Below are positions 6,523-14,263 of a DNA stretch of 34,229 bases, one piece after another. The notes beneath the pieces are model-generated. The model did no database searches. It saw only the letters and a program-made list of their open reading frames with translations, and was not told the origin of the DNA. The stretch comes from SFEL01 sp963640685 (GTDB lineage: Bacteria; Bacillota; Clostridia; Christensenellales; CAG-138), in contig CAVIAA010000023.1 in NCBI GenBank assembly GCA_963640685.1, positions 1 through 34,229 on the forward strand. Direction: 5' to 3'. Within the stretch, counting starts at the first letter, position 1. Each line of letters begins with the position of its first letter. The position numbers and the translations under genes are program-made.

Positions 6523-7241
6523 ACAATTATCTCTGCGTTAACGGCAAAAAGACTGAGCTGACCGAACAGCAGCTTCACGAGCTGGGCATAGCTCCAGCAG
6601 AGGCGGGCGAATGCACATCGGCATGTGCTGTTGAAAGCGAAATAGCACGGATGTCCCGCATAGCTCTCTCCGGCGAGGCCGCAAAGTACTACAAGGTTCA
6701 CGACACCATCACCGTGGGCGATGTGGAGTTCGAAATCATAGGAATAGGTCACGACACGGACGCAGCTACCGGACGGAAGGATACCGTTACCCTCCGCAGC
6801 ACATTCGCCGTTAGATCGGCGATGAACGATGGGGACTGTCCAACCGGTTATAAGAACGCTTCACTTAACGCCAGGCTGACCGAGACACCCGAAGAATGGC
6901 TGCCCGCAGAAGCGCTGCCCTATGTGCGCATCGTAACTAAGAAATGTTCCAACTGCGTCGGAGAGGACTACGAGCTGCCGTGCCGTCTGTTCCTGTTCTC
7001 GGAGAGTGAGGTGTTCGGAAGTGCTATATACTCTCCCGTTGAAGAAGGCGAACGATACGAGGGATTTGCCACAGCAGCAGACCGCTATGTGTACGATGAG
7101 GACGGCGATAGAACGTACTGGTGGCTTCGCTCTCCTCGTTCCGGCAACACCAGCCGTTTCTGCAGTGTGAGCTCGGGCGGGACAGCCAACCACAACATCG
7201 CCAGCTACTCGTGTGGCGTGGCCTTCGGCTTCTGTGTTTAA
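6519..7241 (+). CDS. C-type-lectin-like (DUF6273-type) protein, candidate DGR target
   Basis: 240 residues. The N-terminal 45 residues are helical and acidic. From about residue 60 (VGDVEFEIIGIGHD) to the end the sequence follows the DUF6273-type formylglycine/C-type-lectin-like fold, including WLPAEALPYVRIVTKK near 127-142 and the hallmark WWLRSP (201-206) before the final Ser/Gly/Asn-rich stretch ending GVAFGFCV. In diversity-generating retroelements (DGRs) the variable region is exactly this C-terminal stretch. Here codons AGC, CGT, AGT, CAC, ATC, TAC and TCG sit where a template would have AAC/AAT, which fits adenine mutagenesis. Mature role may be ligand binding on the virion or host surface. 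It lies at the end of the early operon, before the terminase. Confidence 0.75.
   Translation: MNNYLCVNGKKTELTEQQLHELGIAPAEAGECTSACAVESEIARMSRIALSGEAAKYYKVHDTITVGDVEFEIIGIGHDTDAATGRKDTVTLRSTFAVRSAMNDGDCPTGYKNASLNARLTETPEEWLPAEALPYVRIVTKKCSNCVGEDYELPCRLFLFSESEVFGSAIYSPVEEGERYEGFATAADRYVYDEDGDRTYWWLRSPRSGNTSRFCSVSSGGTANHNIASYSCGVAFGFCV
7116..7241 (+). other. putative DGR variable region
   Basis: The last 42 codons encode YWWLRSP through GFCV. Surface positions carry codons that can each be derived from AAY by changing A, and the invariant ends (WWLRSP, GVAFGF) frame them. No matching template repeat or reverse transcriptase gene occurs in the window, so the assignment rests on protein pattern and on the downstream hairpin. 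Confidence 0.5.
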
Positions 7242-7257
7242 TCTGAGTTCTGAAATC

Positions 7258-7276
7258 CCCGCCCTTTATGGGCGGG
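7258..7276. other. 7-bp hairpin after the variable region
   Basis: CCCGCCC (7258-7264) and GGGCGGG (7270-7276) form a perfect stem with a TTTAT loop, 17 bases after the stop codon. DGR variable regions are typically followed by such a short GC-rich hairpin or cruciform needed for retrohoming. No T-run follows, which argues against a terminator. Confidence 0.6.
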
Positions 7277-7316
7277 AGCAAGATGTGCGAACTAAAAAAG
7301 TTAGGTATTTATTGTT

Positions 7317-7446
7317 GGGGGGGAGAATAAAACCCCACGCATGGTGTAGGCTGTGAATAGGTGCACTTGCTCTTCTGCACCTATAATGCCTCCTTTGTGA
7401 TAGATTGGTTGGATAGCCCGGCGTTTCGCCGGGCTGCTCCATTTTT
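7317..7446 (+). other. structured intergenic region with stem-loops and terminator
   Basis: The 269 bases between the lectin-like gene and the terminase hold no gene that I can support. A run of seven Gs (7317-7323) precedes a perfect 9-bp inverted repeat (7357-7365 with 7376-7384, loop of 10), then a perfect 9-bp stem (7415-7423 with 7427-7435, loop TTT) followed a few bases later by five Ts. The last is a probable terminator of the early operon. A TATAAT at 7382-7387 has no matching -35 at the right distance. A small non-coding RNA from this region is possible. Confidence 0.5.
7415..7446 (+). terminator. probable early-operon terminator
   Basis: Perfect 9-bp GC-rich stem (AGCCCGGCG with CGCCGGGCT) and a T-run at 7442-7446, set off by six bases. 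The gap weakens it, but its place between early and late genes fits. Confidence 0.6.
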
Positions 7447-7467
7447 GGAGACGGAAATGGGGAGAAA
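7442..7467 (+). repeat. dispersed motif, copy 1 (TTTTTGGAGACGGAAATGGGG...)
   Basis: This 26-base stretch is nearly repeated at 33337-33361. Both copies follow a hairpin terminator and stand about 45 bases before a late gene start. A phage promoter or factor-binding element is possible. Confidence 0.5.
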
Positions 7468-7473
7468 TTCCGC

Positions 7474-7510
7474 TGTAACACGAGTACAGTTGTAACAGGA
7501 GGTTTGTAAC
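7474..7510 (+). repeat. TGTAAC direct repeats before terminase small subunit
   Basis: TGTAAC occurs at 7474-7479, 7491-7496 and 7505-7510, and again inside the gene at 7661-7666. Direct repeats at the start of the small terminase gene are typical of packaging-initiation (pac) or regulatory sites; the role is inferred. The second and third copies flank the ribosome binding site. Confidence 0.4.
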
Positions 7511-8101
7511 GTGGCTAAACCTGACTGGAACAGCATAAAAAGCGAATACATCACCACGGATATATCATACAGAACGCTGGCGGATAAACGTGGCGTTTCG
7601 TGGCGCACTCTCGCAGATAGAGCCAAACGCGAGGGTTGGCCTGAAGAGCGCAAAAAGTACTGTAACACTGTCGTTGTTAAATCCGTACAAAAGTCCGCCA
7701 CCAAGGTTTCGAGTGCAAATGCACGGAAATTAGCACGGTTGCAACAAGCTGCCGATAGCATGAGTGATGTTATAGCCGAGATATTCAGCGATACAGAACA
7801 GTTCCACCGTCACATCATACAAACCCGCGACGGCGATACATGGGACGCGGACTGCCGCACCATGGATAAGGTAGATACCAAGGCAATCAAAGACCTCACC
7901 GGAGCGCTGAAGGATTTGGCCTGCGTCATGCGCAGCGTGTACGACCTGCCTACCGTGCAGGAGCGCAGCGCAATGGATATAGCTGCCGAGCGGCTGAGGC
8001 TCGACCAGGCAAAAGCGGCGACAGCAGCAACCGAGGACGGAGACAGCGGCACCGGCGTTGTCGAACTGGCTCCCGTGCTGGAGGACAGCGACAATGAGTA
8101 A
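7511..8101 (+). CDS. terminase small subunit
   Basis: 196 residues from GTG, with AGGAGG upstream. The N-terminal 50 residues (WNSIKSEYITTDISYRTLADKR, then GVSWRTLADRAKREGWPEE) form the helix-turn-helix typical of phage small terminase subunits, which bind the packaging site and hand DNA to the large subunit. The central part is helical (oligomerisation) and the tail is acidic. It overlaps the large subunit gene by eight bases, the usual pairing. Confidence 0.88.
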   Translation: MAKPDWNSIKSEYITTDISYRTLADKRGVSWRTLADRAKREGWPEERKKYCNTVVVKSVQKSATKVSSANARKLARLQQAADSMSDVIAEIFSDTEQFHRHIIQTRDGDTWDADCRTMDKVDTKAIKDLTGALKDLACVMRSVYDLPTVQERSAMDIAAERLRLDQAKAATAATEDGDSGTGVVELAPVLEDSDNE

Positions 8102-9542
8102 TAACGTGATTTGGTCTCCCCAGCCCAAACAGCAGCTTTTCCAGCAGCGCCCGGAATACGAGGCGCTATACGGTGGTGCTGCCGGAGGCGGTAAATCAGA
8201 TGCGCTGCTGGCCGAGGCGCTCCGGCAGGTACATATTCCGCACTATCGAGCCATTATATTCCGCAAAACCTACCCGCAGTTATCGGAGCTGATAGACCGC
8301 AGCAAGGATATATACAAGCCGGCTTTCCCCAAGGCGCGATATAACCACACAGACCATTTCTGGCTGTTTCCGAGCGGCTCCAAGATTTATTTCGGCTCCA
8401 TGCAGCGGACTGGCGACCGTACTAACTATCAGGGCAAGCGGTACGATTTTGTAGCCTTTGATGAGCTAACACATTTTACGTGGGACGAGTACAGCTATCT
8501 CATGTCGCGTAACAGGCCGGGCGGACCCGGTACGAGAGTATACATAAGAGCTACCACCAACCCGGGCGGGATAGGCCACGGCTGGGTAAAGGACAGATTC
8601 ATCACGGCTGCTCCGCCGCTCACCCCAATAACCGGCGAGTATACCGTTGTAACGCCTGACGGTCCGCTGACCCTCAAGCGCAAGCGGATATTCGTTCCGG
8701 CTACCGTATTTGATAACCAGAAGCTGCTGGACAACGACCAGAACTACCTCGCCAATCTTGCCATGCTGCCGGCAGCGGAGCGCGACGCACTGCTCTACGG
8801 CGACTGGAACAGTTTCAACGGGCAGGTGTTCAGCGAATGGCGCGATGACCCTGCACACTATGATGACCAGCTATATACGCACGTCATTAAGCCGTTCCGT
8901 ATCCCCCGCTTCTGGCCGCGCTACCGTGGGTTTGATTTCGGCTATTCCCGCCCGTTCAGCGTAGGTTGGTACGCAGTGGATCCTGACGGCAGGCTCTACC
9001 GTATAGCTGAGTACTACGGCAGCACCGGCGAGCCTAATGTAGGTGTGCAGATGCAGCCAGCCGAGATAGCAGCGAATATCAAGCGAATAGAGGCTGAGGA
9101 GCCAAATCTCAAAGGTTGCCAGATTTATGGCGTGGCTGACCCGTCAATATTCGATGAGAGCCGAGGCATGAGCATTGCCGCCATGATGGAGAGCGCTCCG
9201 AATTTCATTTCATGGGCACCGGGCGACAACACCCGAATAGCAGGCAAGATGCAATATCATTTTCGGCTGGCATTTGGCAAGGACGGCAGGCCGATGTTCT
9301 ATTGTTTCAACACCTGCAAGCATTTTATCCGCACCATACCTACGCTGGTATACGATGACAAGCATGTCGAGGATATCGACACAGACCAGGAAGACCATAT
9401 ATACGACGAGTGCCGCTATGTGATGATGAACAACCCCATTGCGGCGCGCAAGAACGAGTTGCAACCGCCCAAGGAGTTCGACCCGCTCGACCTGTGGACG
9501 GATATGGATACTAAAGACAAATACGCATTTTACAGAAAATAA
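8094..9542 (+). CDS. terminase large subunit
   Basis: 482 residues: the packaging motor ATPase plus nuclease. Walker A is GGAAGGGKS (27-35) and Walker B is FVAFDE (119-124), with the arginine-containing IFRKTYPQLSEL between them. The C-terminal RNase H-like nuclease shows acidic residues in RGFDFGYSRPFSVGW (around 280) and in YGVADPSIFD. ATG at 8094 chosen for GGAGG eight bases upstream and overlap with the small subunit gene; an upstream in-frame ATG at 8058 lacks a binding site. It belongs to the terminase_6-like group common in Firmicute phages. Confidence 0.95.
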   Translation: MSNNVIWSPQPKQQLFQQRPEYEALYGGAAGGGKSDALLAEALRQVHIPHYRAIIFRKTYPQLSELIDRSKDIYKPAFPKARYNHTDHFWLFPSGSKIYFGSMQRTGDRTNYQGKRYDFVAFDELTHFTWDEYSYLMSRNRPGGPGTRVYIRATTNPGGIGHGWVKDRFITAAPPLTPITGEYTVVTPDGPLTLKRKRIFVPATVFDNQKLLDNDQNYLANLAMLPAAERDALLYGDWNSFNGQVFSEWRDDPAHYDDQLYTHVIKPFRIPRFWPRYRGFDFGYSRPFSVGWYAVDPDGRLYRIAEYYGSTGEPNVGVQMQPAEIAANIKRIEAEEPNLKGCQIYGVADPSIFDESRGMSIAAMMESAPNFISWAPGDNTRIAGKMQYHFRLAFGKDGRPMFYCFNTCKHFIRTIPTLVYDDKHVEDIDTDQEDHIYDECRYVMMNNPIAARKNELQPPKEFDPLDLWTDMDTKDKYAFYRK

Positions 9543-9554
9543 GGAGGTTTCAAA

Positions 9555-11525
9555 ATGCCTAAAATCCCACCGACCAACAAAAGAACGCAGGAAACAGAAG
9601 GAGCACAGCTCCCACTTCCGCAGCATGAGATACCCGCTATTGATGCCGCTCAAGCTGCACCCGGCCGCATAGGCCCCATAGGCAAAGATGAGATAGCCAA
9701 GGCCGAGGCCATACTCCAGAAGTATAAAACCGGCAAGGACAGTCTCAATACCCGCATTGTGGAGAATGAAAAATGGTTCACGCTGCGGCAATGGGAGGTC
9801 ATACGCGGTGTAAAGAGCAACCCAGACGACCCCGAGCCGGCCTCGGCATGGCTGTTCAACTGCATCGCCAACAAACATGCCGATGCCATGGACAATCTTC
9901 CCGAACCGTGTGTGCTGCCGCGTGAAAAGGGCGACGTAAACGACGCCGACGTGCTGTCCGACGTGCTCCCGGTCATTCTCGAACAGAACAGATTCGAGGA
10001 TGCCTATTCCACCGTCTGGTGGCGCAAGCTCAAGAGCGGCTGCGGCGTATATGGCGTATTCTGGGATAGCGCAAAGAACAACGGCCTCGGCGAAATAGAT
10101 ATCCGTGCCTGTGATGTGCTGAATCTCTATTGGGAATCCGGCATAAGCGATATCCAGCACTCCCCTCATCTGTTCCATGTAGGCATAGAGAATAGAGAGC
10201 TGCTCGTCGGCCAGTACCCGTTCATGGCCGATAAAGTCGGGCAGTATCCGTCGCTGGAAACACCAAAGTATATCTATGAGGACAACGCTGATACCTCTGA
10301 TAAGGTCGTTGTCGTGGACTGGTACTACAAGGTACGCAACGAGGCCGGGAAAACCATACTGCACTACTGCAAATTCTGCTGCGGTGAAGTGCTGTACGCC
10401 TCCGAGAACGACCCGGCATACGCGCAGCGCGGATACTACGACCACGGCAAGTACCCATTCGTCATGGATATCCTGTTCCCGCTGGAGAATACTCCGGCAG
10501 GATTCGGATACATCGATGTCGGCAAAAGCCCGCAGATATACATAGACAAGCTCGACCAAGCCATACTGCGGCATTCCGTCATGGGTTCGCGGCAGCGGTA
10601 TTGGGTACGCGGCGACGGCAATATCAACATCGAAGAGTTCCGCGATTCCACCTGTGATTTCGTACATTACTACGGCTCGGGCGACCCACGCGAATGTGTT
10701 ATCCCAATGGAATGCCCCACACTCAGCGATATCTACGTTGCGGTGCGTGAAAACAAAATCGACGAGCTGAAAGAGACCTCCGGCAATCGGGATTTCTCTC
10801 AGGGCGGTACAAGCTCCGGCGTTACTGCGGCCTCGGCCATTGCCGCATTGCAGGAAGCAGGTTCTAAACTGTCCCGCGATATGATTAAGAGCGCATACCG
10901 CGCCTGCGTTGAGGTGGATTATCTCGTACTGGAGCTTACTCGACAGTTTTACAAGTATCCGCGATACTTCCGAATAATCGGCAACGAGGGCGCTATGCGG
11001 TTCGTAGAGTTTTCAGGCGACCAAATAGCCGGAAAACCGCAGGGCAACGATTTCGGCGTAGATTTAGGCTATCGTATCCCCATATTCGATATCAAGGTAT
11101 CCGCGCAGAAAGCCTCTCCGTTTGCTACGGCAGCGCAGAATGAACGCGCCAAGGAGTTCTACGGTCTGGGCTTCTTCAGGCCGGATTTGGCAGACCAGGC
11201 ATTAGCCGCCCTTGATATGATGCAATTTGAGGGCATCGAGGAGGTTCGGGAAAGGATAGCACAAAACCAGACGCTGTATCGGCAGGTGCAGCAGCTGTCG
11301 CAGCTCTCGCTTGCCATGGCGCAGGAGCTCGACGCGATAAAAGGCAGCGCATACGCCCAGCAGATAGTGCAGCTTGTAGGAATGAACGCCCAACAGACCC
11401 CGCAGGGCAATGCGGCCAAGGCCGAAATACAGCCCAATATACTCGGCTCCATAAGCACCGGCATGAACGATACGGCAGGCACGGCCAGAACAAAGGCGGC
11501 AGGCAATGCCACCCCAAAGGCGTAG
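9555..11525 (+). CDS. P22-like portal protein
   Basis: 656 residues with AAGGAGG just before ATG. The protein follows the pattern of podovirus portal proteins of the P22 type: a helical N-terminal part (KDEIAKAEAILQKYKTGKD), NCIANKHADAMDNLPEP near 115-131, a wing with YWESGISDIQ near 195, VVDWYYKV near 250, then TSSGVTAASAIAALQEAGSK near 417-436 in the stem region, and a Gln/Ala-rich helical C-terminus that would form a barrel. The portal is the twelve-part ring through which DNA enters and leaves. Its place between terminase and protease/scaffold is standard. Confidence 0.92.
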   Translation: MPKIPPTNKRTQETEGAQLPLPQHEIPAIDAAQAAPGRIGPIGKDEIAKAEAILQKYKTGKDSLNTRIVENEKWFTLRQWEVIRGVKSNPDDPEPASAWLFNCIANKHADAMDNLPEPCVLPREKGDVNDADVLSDVLPVILEQNRFEDAYSTVWWRKLKSGCGVYGVFWDSAKNNGLGEIDIRACDVLNLYWESGISDIQHSPHLFHVGIENRELLVGQYPFMADKVGQYPSLETPKYIYEDNADTSDKVVVVDWYYKVRNEAGKTILHYCKFCCGEVLYASENDPAYAQRGYYDHGKYPFVMDILFPLENTPAGFGYIDVGKSPQIYIDKLDQAILRHSVMGSRQRYWVRGDGNINIEEFRDSTCDFVHYYGSGDPRECVIPMECPTLSDIYVAVRENKIDELKETSGNRDFSQGGTSSGVTAASAIAALQEAGSKLSRDMIKSAYRACVEVDYLVLELTRQFYKYPRYFRIIGNEGAMRFVEFSGDQIAGKPQGNDFGVDLGYRIPIFDIKVSAQKASPFATAAQNERAKEFYGLGFFRPDLADQALAALDMMQFEGIEEVRERIAQNQTLYRQVQQLSQLSLAMAQELDAIKGSAYAQQIVQLVGMNAQQTPQGNAAKAEIQPNILGSISTGMNDTAGTARTKAAGNATPKA

Positions 11526-11527
11526 AT

Positions 11528-11917
11528 ATGACAACCATCACCTACAACCGTTTCGGCGACACGTTCAGCCTGCAAGTGAAAGGTCACGCCGGTTATAACC
11601 CCGGCGGACCCGACATCGTATGCGCCGCCTGTTCAACGCTCGTATATACCCTGTGGGACGCAATGATTGAGCAGCAGGATATGTGTATGCTTGAGGAACT
11701 GGATGCGCGGCAGGACGATGGAGTTTTTACGCTGCGAACCGTTTGCAAAGCCGAAAGCAGCACGCAAATAACCGCGATTTTCAATGTCATCATGCGCGGC
11801 TTTGCCCTGATTGCACAAAAATATCCTGAATTTTGTAAAATATCAGGCCAAAAACGGGGAGAAAAGCCCGCGCCGATTCGTATATCATGTCTCCAGACGC
11901 GAGGGAAAGACCTCTGA
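11528..11917 (+). CDS. phage Prp-type cysteine protease (capsid maturation candidate)
   Basis: 129 residues matching the ribosomal-processing cysteine protease Prp (YsxB). The catalytic motifs are clear: GHAGY with His20 and PDIVCAACSTL with Cys32, twelve residues apart as in the bacterial enzyme. Bacterial Prp cuts the N-terminal extension of ribosomal protein L27, and in S. aureus it also trims phage 80alpha scaffold and capsid. Here a phage copy stands directly before scaffold and capsid genes whose products begin with similar motifs, so it is probably the dedicated maturation protease. The last 25 residues are an extension rich in Lys/Arg/Pro that may be non-catalytic; its DNA overlaps the first mini-hairpin at 11901. 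Confidence 0.9.
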   Translation: MTTITYNRFGDTFSLQVKGHAGYNPGGPDIVCAACSTLVYTLWDAMIEQQDMCMLEELDARQDDGVFTLRTVCKAESSTQITAIFNVIMRGFALIAQKYPEFCKISGQKRGEKPAPIRISCLQTRGKDL

Positions 11918-11979
11918 GACGGCGGGAAAGACCGCTGACGCTGGGTAAACAGCCAAGTATGACGCCGTGGAAAGACACG
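11901..11979 (+). ncRNA. four tandem mini-hairpins upstream of scaffold gene
   Basis: Four 4-bp stems with 6-base loops follow each other: GAGG/CCTC (11901-11914), GCGG/CCGC (11922-11935), GCTG/CAGC (11940-11953) and CGTG/CACG (11966-11979). The loop is GAAAGA in three and GGTAAA in the third. Each is preceded by GAC. Stems differ but remain paired, which is covariation inside one molecule. The last ends directly before the scaffold ribosome binding site (AGGAAGGA). A protein- or ligand-binding RNA leader for the capsid genes is likely; identity is unknown. Confidence 0.6.
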
Positions 11980-11994
11980 AGGAAGGAATGAACC

Positions 11995-12951
11995 ATGAGA
12001 AACTATCTGCTTATTGACCTGCACCTGTTTGACGGAGACGGCGGTGGAGCCGCAGGAAGCACACCAGAAGGCGCAGCACCACCCGCAGCCGGCAACAGCA
12101 AGACAGGGAAAAGCAACCCGCTTGCCAATGTTCAGTACGGCACCACTCCCAACAGCTCAGGCAATGCAAACACGCAGTCCGGCGCAGCTGTAACATCAAA
12201 TGTCGATGAAGCGCGAAAAGCTGAGTTCGACAAGCTCATCAAAGGCGAGTACAAGGATTTGTACGATGCCAACGTGCAGAAGAATATCAATGCACGGTTT
12301 AAGGAGCTCGGCGACCTAAGAACAAAATCTGAACGGCTTGATGCGCTTAACCCCGTACTCAGCATGCTGGCGCAGAAGTACGGCGTAGACGGAACGGATG
12401 CGGAGGCACTCGCCAAGGCTATCGAGGATGACGACAGCTACTACGAGGAGGAAGCGCTCACCAAGGGGCTGACCGTAGAGCAGCTAAAGAACATCAAGAA
12501 GCTGGAACGCGAAAACGAGAGCTTCCGCCGCGCAGCGCAGGAGCAGCAGCGGCAGCAGAACGCCGACCGCATATACGCTATGTGGCAGGAGCAGGGCGAA
12601 GATTGCAAAAGGACATACCCCACCTTTGATTTTCAGCGTGAGGTTGACCCTAAACAGTCCCCAACCGCAGAAAGGTTTATGGCTCTGCTGAAATCCGGCG
12701 TTGACGTGAAGAACGCATATATGGTTGTCCACATGGATGAAATCATGTCCGGCGCGATGCAATACACTGCCCAGCAGATATCCCAGAAAACCGTCAACGA
12801 TATCATGGCAAGAGGAAGGAGACCCGCCGAGAACGGCGCAAAAAGCACTGGTGCGGCTACTGTCACCAAGGCAGACCCGACCAAGTTTACCAAAAAAGAC
12901 CGTGAGGAAATCTCACGGCGCGTTGCAAGAGGAGAAATCATAACGCTTTAA
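11995..12951 (+). CDS. capsid scaffold protein
   Basis: 318 residues, directly before the capsid gene. After a short N-terminal motif (IDLHLFDG, residues 7-14) comes a Gly/Ala/Pro/Ser-rich stretch, then long charged helices (KLIKGEYKDLYDANVQKNI, ELGDLRTKSERLDALNP, KLERENESFRRAAQEQQ) as expected for a coiled-coil scaffold, and a basic C-terminal tail that may bind the coat. The N-terminal motif resembles the L27 cleavage site of Prp, so the first 12 or so residues are probably removed by the adjacent protease. ATG has AGGAAGGA upstream. Confidence 0.85.
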   Translation: MRNYLLIDLHLFDGDGGGAAGSTPEGAAPPAAGNSKTGKSNPLANVQYGTTPNSSGNANTQSGAAVTSNVDEARKAEFDKLIKGEYKDLYDANVQKNINARFKELGDLRTKSERLDALNPVLSMLAQKYGVDGTDAEALAKAIEDDDSYYEEEALTKGLTVEQLKNIKKLERENESFRRAAQEQQRQQNADRIYAMWQEQGEDCKRTYPTFDFQREVDPKQSPTAERFMALLKSGVDVKNAYMVVHMDEIMSGAMQYTAQQISQKTVNDIMARGRRPAENGAKSTGAATVTKADPTKFTKKDREEISRRVARGEIITL

Positions 12952-12957
12952 GGCTTG

Positions 12958-12976
12958 TTCTCCTCGGAAAGGAGAA
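12958..12976 (+). promoter_or_regulatory. hairpin covering the capsid gene ribosome binding site
   Basis: TTCTCCT (12958-12964) pairs perfectly with AGGAGAA (12970-12976) around a CGGAA loop. The right arm holds the only Shine-Dalgarno sequence of the capsid gene (ATG at 12981). The hairpin would limit initiation unless opened, for instance by ribosomes finishing the scaffold gene at 12951. Confidence 0.6.
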
Positions 12977-12980
12977 TCTA

Positions 12981-14246
12981 ATGTTCGATACCACCTATGT
13001 AAAGCTCAACCTGCGTCTGTTCGACATCGACCTCAACACGCAGACCACCACCTCCCCCGGCCTGACCGACGGTATGAAGACCTACTATGAGGACAGGCTC
13101 ATAGACTACGCAGAACCCCAGCTTGTACACGACCAGTTCGGCGACGAGTACAACATACCCAAGCACGGCGGTAAAATCATCGAGTTCCGCAAGTATCTGC
13201 CGCTGCCCAAGGCGCTGAACCAGCTCGTTGAAGGCGTTACCCCCAAGGGCGGCAAGCTGGAAATGAGCACCCTCACCGCCGAGATAGGTCAGTACGGCTA
13301 CTACATCACCATCTCCGACATACTGGAGCTCGCCCATATAGACCCCCAGCTTGAGCAGGCAACCAAGCTGCTCGGCTCTCAGGCCGGTCGCACTCTGGAT
13401 ACCATTACCCGCGACATCATCACCGCCGGAACCAATGTATCCTATGCGCCCAAGGTTGATACCTCCGGCGCCGAAACCGAAGTGCTGTCCCGTGCCGATT
13501 TGGATGATACCGCGCTGCTCACCACTCGCGTTATATTCAAGGCCGCTGCCAAACTCCGGCGCATGAACGCCGTACCTATCGACGATTGCTATGTCGCCAT
13601 AGTCCACCCCAACGTGGCATGCGACCTTATGCTGTCCGACGGCTGGTTCGATGTGCATAAGTATGCGCAGCCCGAAAACATCTACAAGGGCGAAATCGGC
13701 AAGCTCGGCGGCGTTCGCTTCGTTGAATCTACCGAGGCTCGCATTATCGGCCCCGACGCTATCAGCGACGGTCTGAGCGTGCTCACGGTAAAGACCGCCA
13801 TATCCTCCAGCTCCACCAGCATTGTCATAAATGAAGAGCTTACCGCAGCGACCCCCGCAGAACCGATACCCGTCTATATCAACGGCGCGGCCAACACCAT
13901 TACAGCGATAGCCACCTCCGGCGGCAATACCACCCTGACCATCGGCACCGCCGTAACCAGCCTCGCGGCAGGCGCGAAGATAACCGGCAAGGGCGCGACC
14001 AAGAGCGGCAAGGCCGTATACTGCACCCTGTTCATAGCACAGAACGCATACGGCAGGACTGCCCTCAAGGGTGGCGGCTTGCAGCACATCATCAAGCAGC
14101 TTGGCTCCGGCGGCACCGCTGACCCGCTGAACCAGAGGGCAACCACCGGCTGGAAGGCGACCAAAGTTGCAGAGCGCCTTGTGGAAGAGTACATGGTGCG
14201 CGTCGAGCATTGCTCCGAAACCGAACCCTACGCCGCAGCTAATTAA
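12981..14246 (+). CDS. N4-gp56 family major capsid protein
   Basis: 421 residues. The family signature of N4-gp56-type coat proteins is visible: a start with KLNLRLFDIDLN, then GLTDGMKTYYEDRLIDYA near 36-53, GGKIIEFRKYLPL near 67-79, LTAEIGQYGYYITISDIL near 98-115 and IVHPNVACDLM near 208-218. The C-terminal region contains a Thr/Ala/Gly-rich insertion (around 280-350) that may form an outer domain. These proteins adopt the HK97 fold. Residues 8-14 (KLNLRLF) closely resemble the L27 site cut by Prp. The gene follows the scaffold by 29 bases, and its ribosome binding site lies in a hairpin. Confidence 0.93.
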   Translation: MFDTTYVKLNLRLFDIDLNTQTTTSPGLTDGMKTYYEDRLIDYAEPQLVHDQFGDEYNIPKHGGKIIEFRKYLPLPKALNQLVEGVTPKGGKLEMSTLTAEIGQYGYYITISDILELAHIDPQLEQATKLLGSQAGRTLDTITRDIITAGTNVSYAPKVDTSGAETEVLSRADLDDTALLTTRVIFKAAAKLRRMNAVPIDDCYVAIVHPNVACDLMLSDGWFDVHKYAQPENIYKGEIGKLGGVRFVESTEARIIGPDAISDGLSVLTVKTAISSSSTSIVINEELTAATPAEPIPVYINGAANTITAIATSGGNTTLTIGTAVTSLAAGAKITGKGATKSGKAVYCTLFIAQNAYGRTALKGGGLQHIIKQLGSGGTADPLNQRATTGWKATKVAERLVEEYMVRVEHCSETEPYAAAN

Positions 14247-14263
14247 CCTGAAAGGAGCTATCC

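Noticed and set aside
9210..10667. 485-codon open frame on the minus strand opposite terminase and portal
   Set aside because: It spans two well-supported plus-strand genes, has no ribosome binding site and its composition is that of an antisense frame; such shadows are common here because of codon bias.
12978..14210. 410-codon minus-strand open frame opposite the capsid gene
   Set aside because: Antisense to the major capsid protein, Gly/Ala-rich, no ribosome binding site.
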